Below, one piece after another: positions 6,409 to 6,419 of a stretch of DNA of 6,419 nucleotides. The position numbers and the translations under genes are program-made. The stretch spans positions 1 through 6,419 of the forward strand of contig CADCPE010000002.1 in NCBI GenBank assembly GCA_902803275.1, in the 5' to 3' direction. Source of the DNA: an uncultured Erysipelotrichaceae bacterium (lineage in GTDB: Bacteria > Bacillota_I > Bacilli_A > Erysipelotrichales > Erysipelotrichaceae). Positions within the stretch are counted from its first letter, which is position 1. Each line of letters starts with the position of its first letter. The notes below the pieces were generated by a model that was given only the letters and a program-made list of their open reading frames with translations, had not been told where the DNA came from and did not search any database.

Positions 6409-6419
6409 ACACAAAAAAA

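Overview
The window looks like a chromosomal segment of a low-to-moderate GC Gram-positive anaerobe (Firmicutes/Bacillota). An Erysipelotrichia- or Clostridia-like host is my inference from three things: a Firmicutes-type rRNA boxA element, Rho-independent terminators, and the families present (GH43 glycosidase, surface lipase-like protein, NptA-type Na/Pi transporter). No species can be named from the sequence alone.

Layout. Positions 1-546 hold no convincing protein gene. The left end (about 1-210, read on the minus strand) looks like the transcribed leader or spacer of an rRNA operon whose rRNA gene would lie left of the window. It has a boxA-like antitermination element, a hairpin that overlaps it and a further inverted repeat. 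A terminator-shaped hairpin facing the other way (248-280), an AT-rich stretch and the terminator of the first gene (418-445) follow. From 547 to 3141 on the minus strand is an 864-residue secreted, membrane-anchored protein. It joins an extracytoplasmic class-3-lipase-like alpha/beta hydrolase to a C-terminal polytopic domain that resembles the YhhN/TMEM86 lysoplasmalogenase family. A 119-bp divergent intergenic region separates it from a GH43 glycosidase at 3261-4709 (plus strand), which has no signal peptide. This gene converges on a Na/Pi-cotransporter with a PhoU-like tail (4755-6374, minus strand); the two share a strong, apparently bidirectional terminator.

The three genes do not form an operon: each sits on the opposite strand from its neighbour and appears to have its own promoter. 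No single pathway links them. They represent lipid processing at the cell surface, intracellular oligosaccharide trimming and phosphate transport or homeostasis.

The two points most worth following are the hydrolase-YhhN fusion, which could couple deacylation of a plasmalogen or other phospholipid to cleavage of the lyso product, and the starts of all three genes. Each start lacks a Shine-Dalgarno sequence and has a -10-like hexamer 5-6 nt before the ATG, as expected of leaderless mRNAs.
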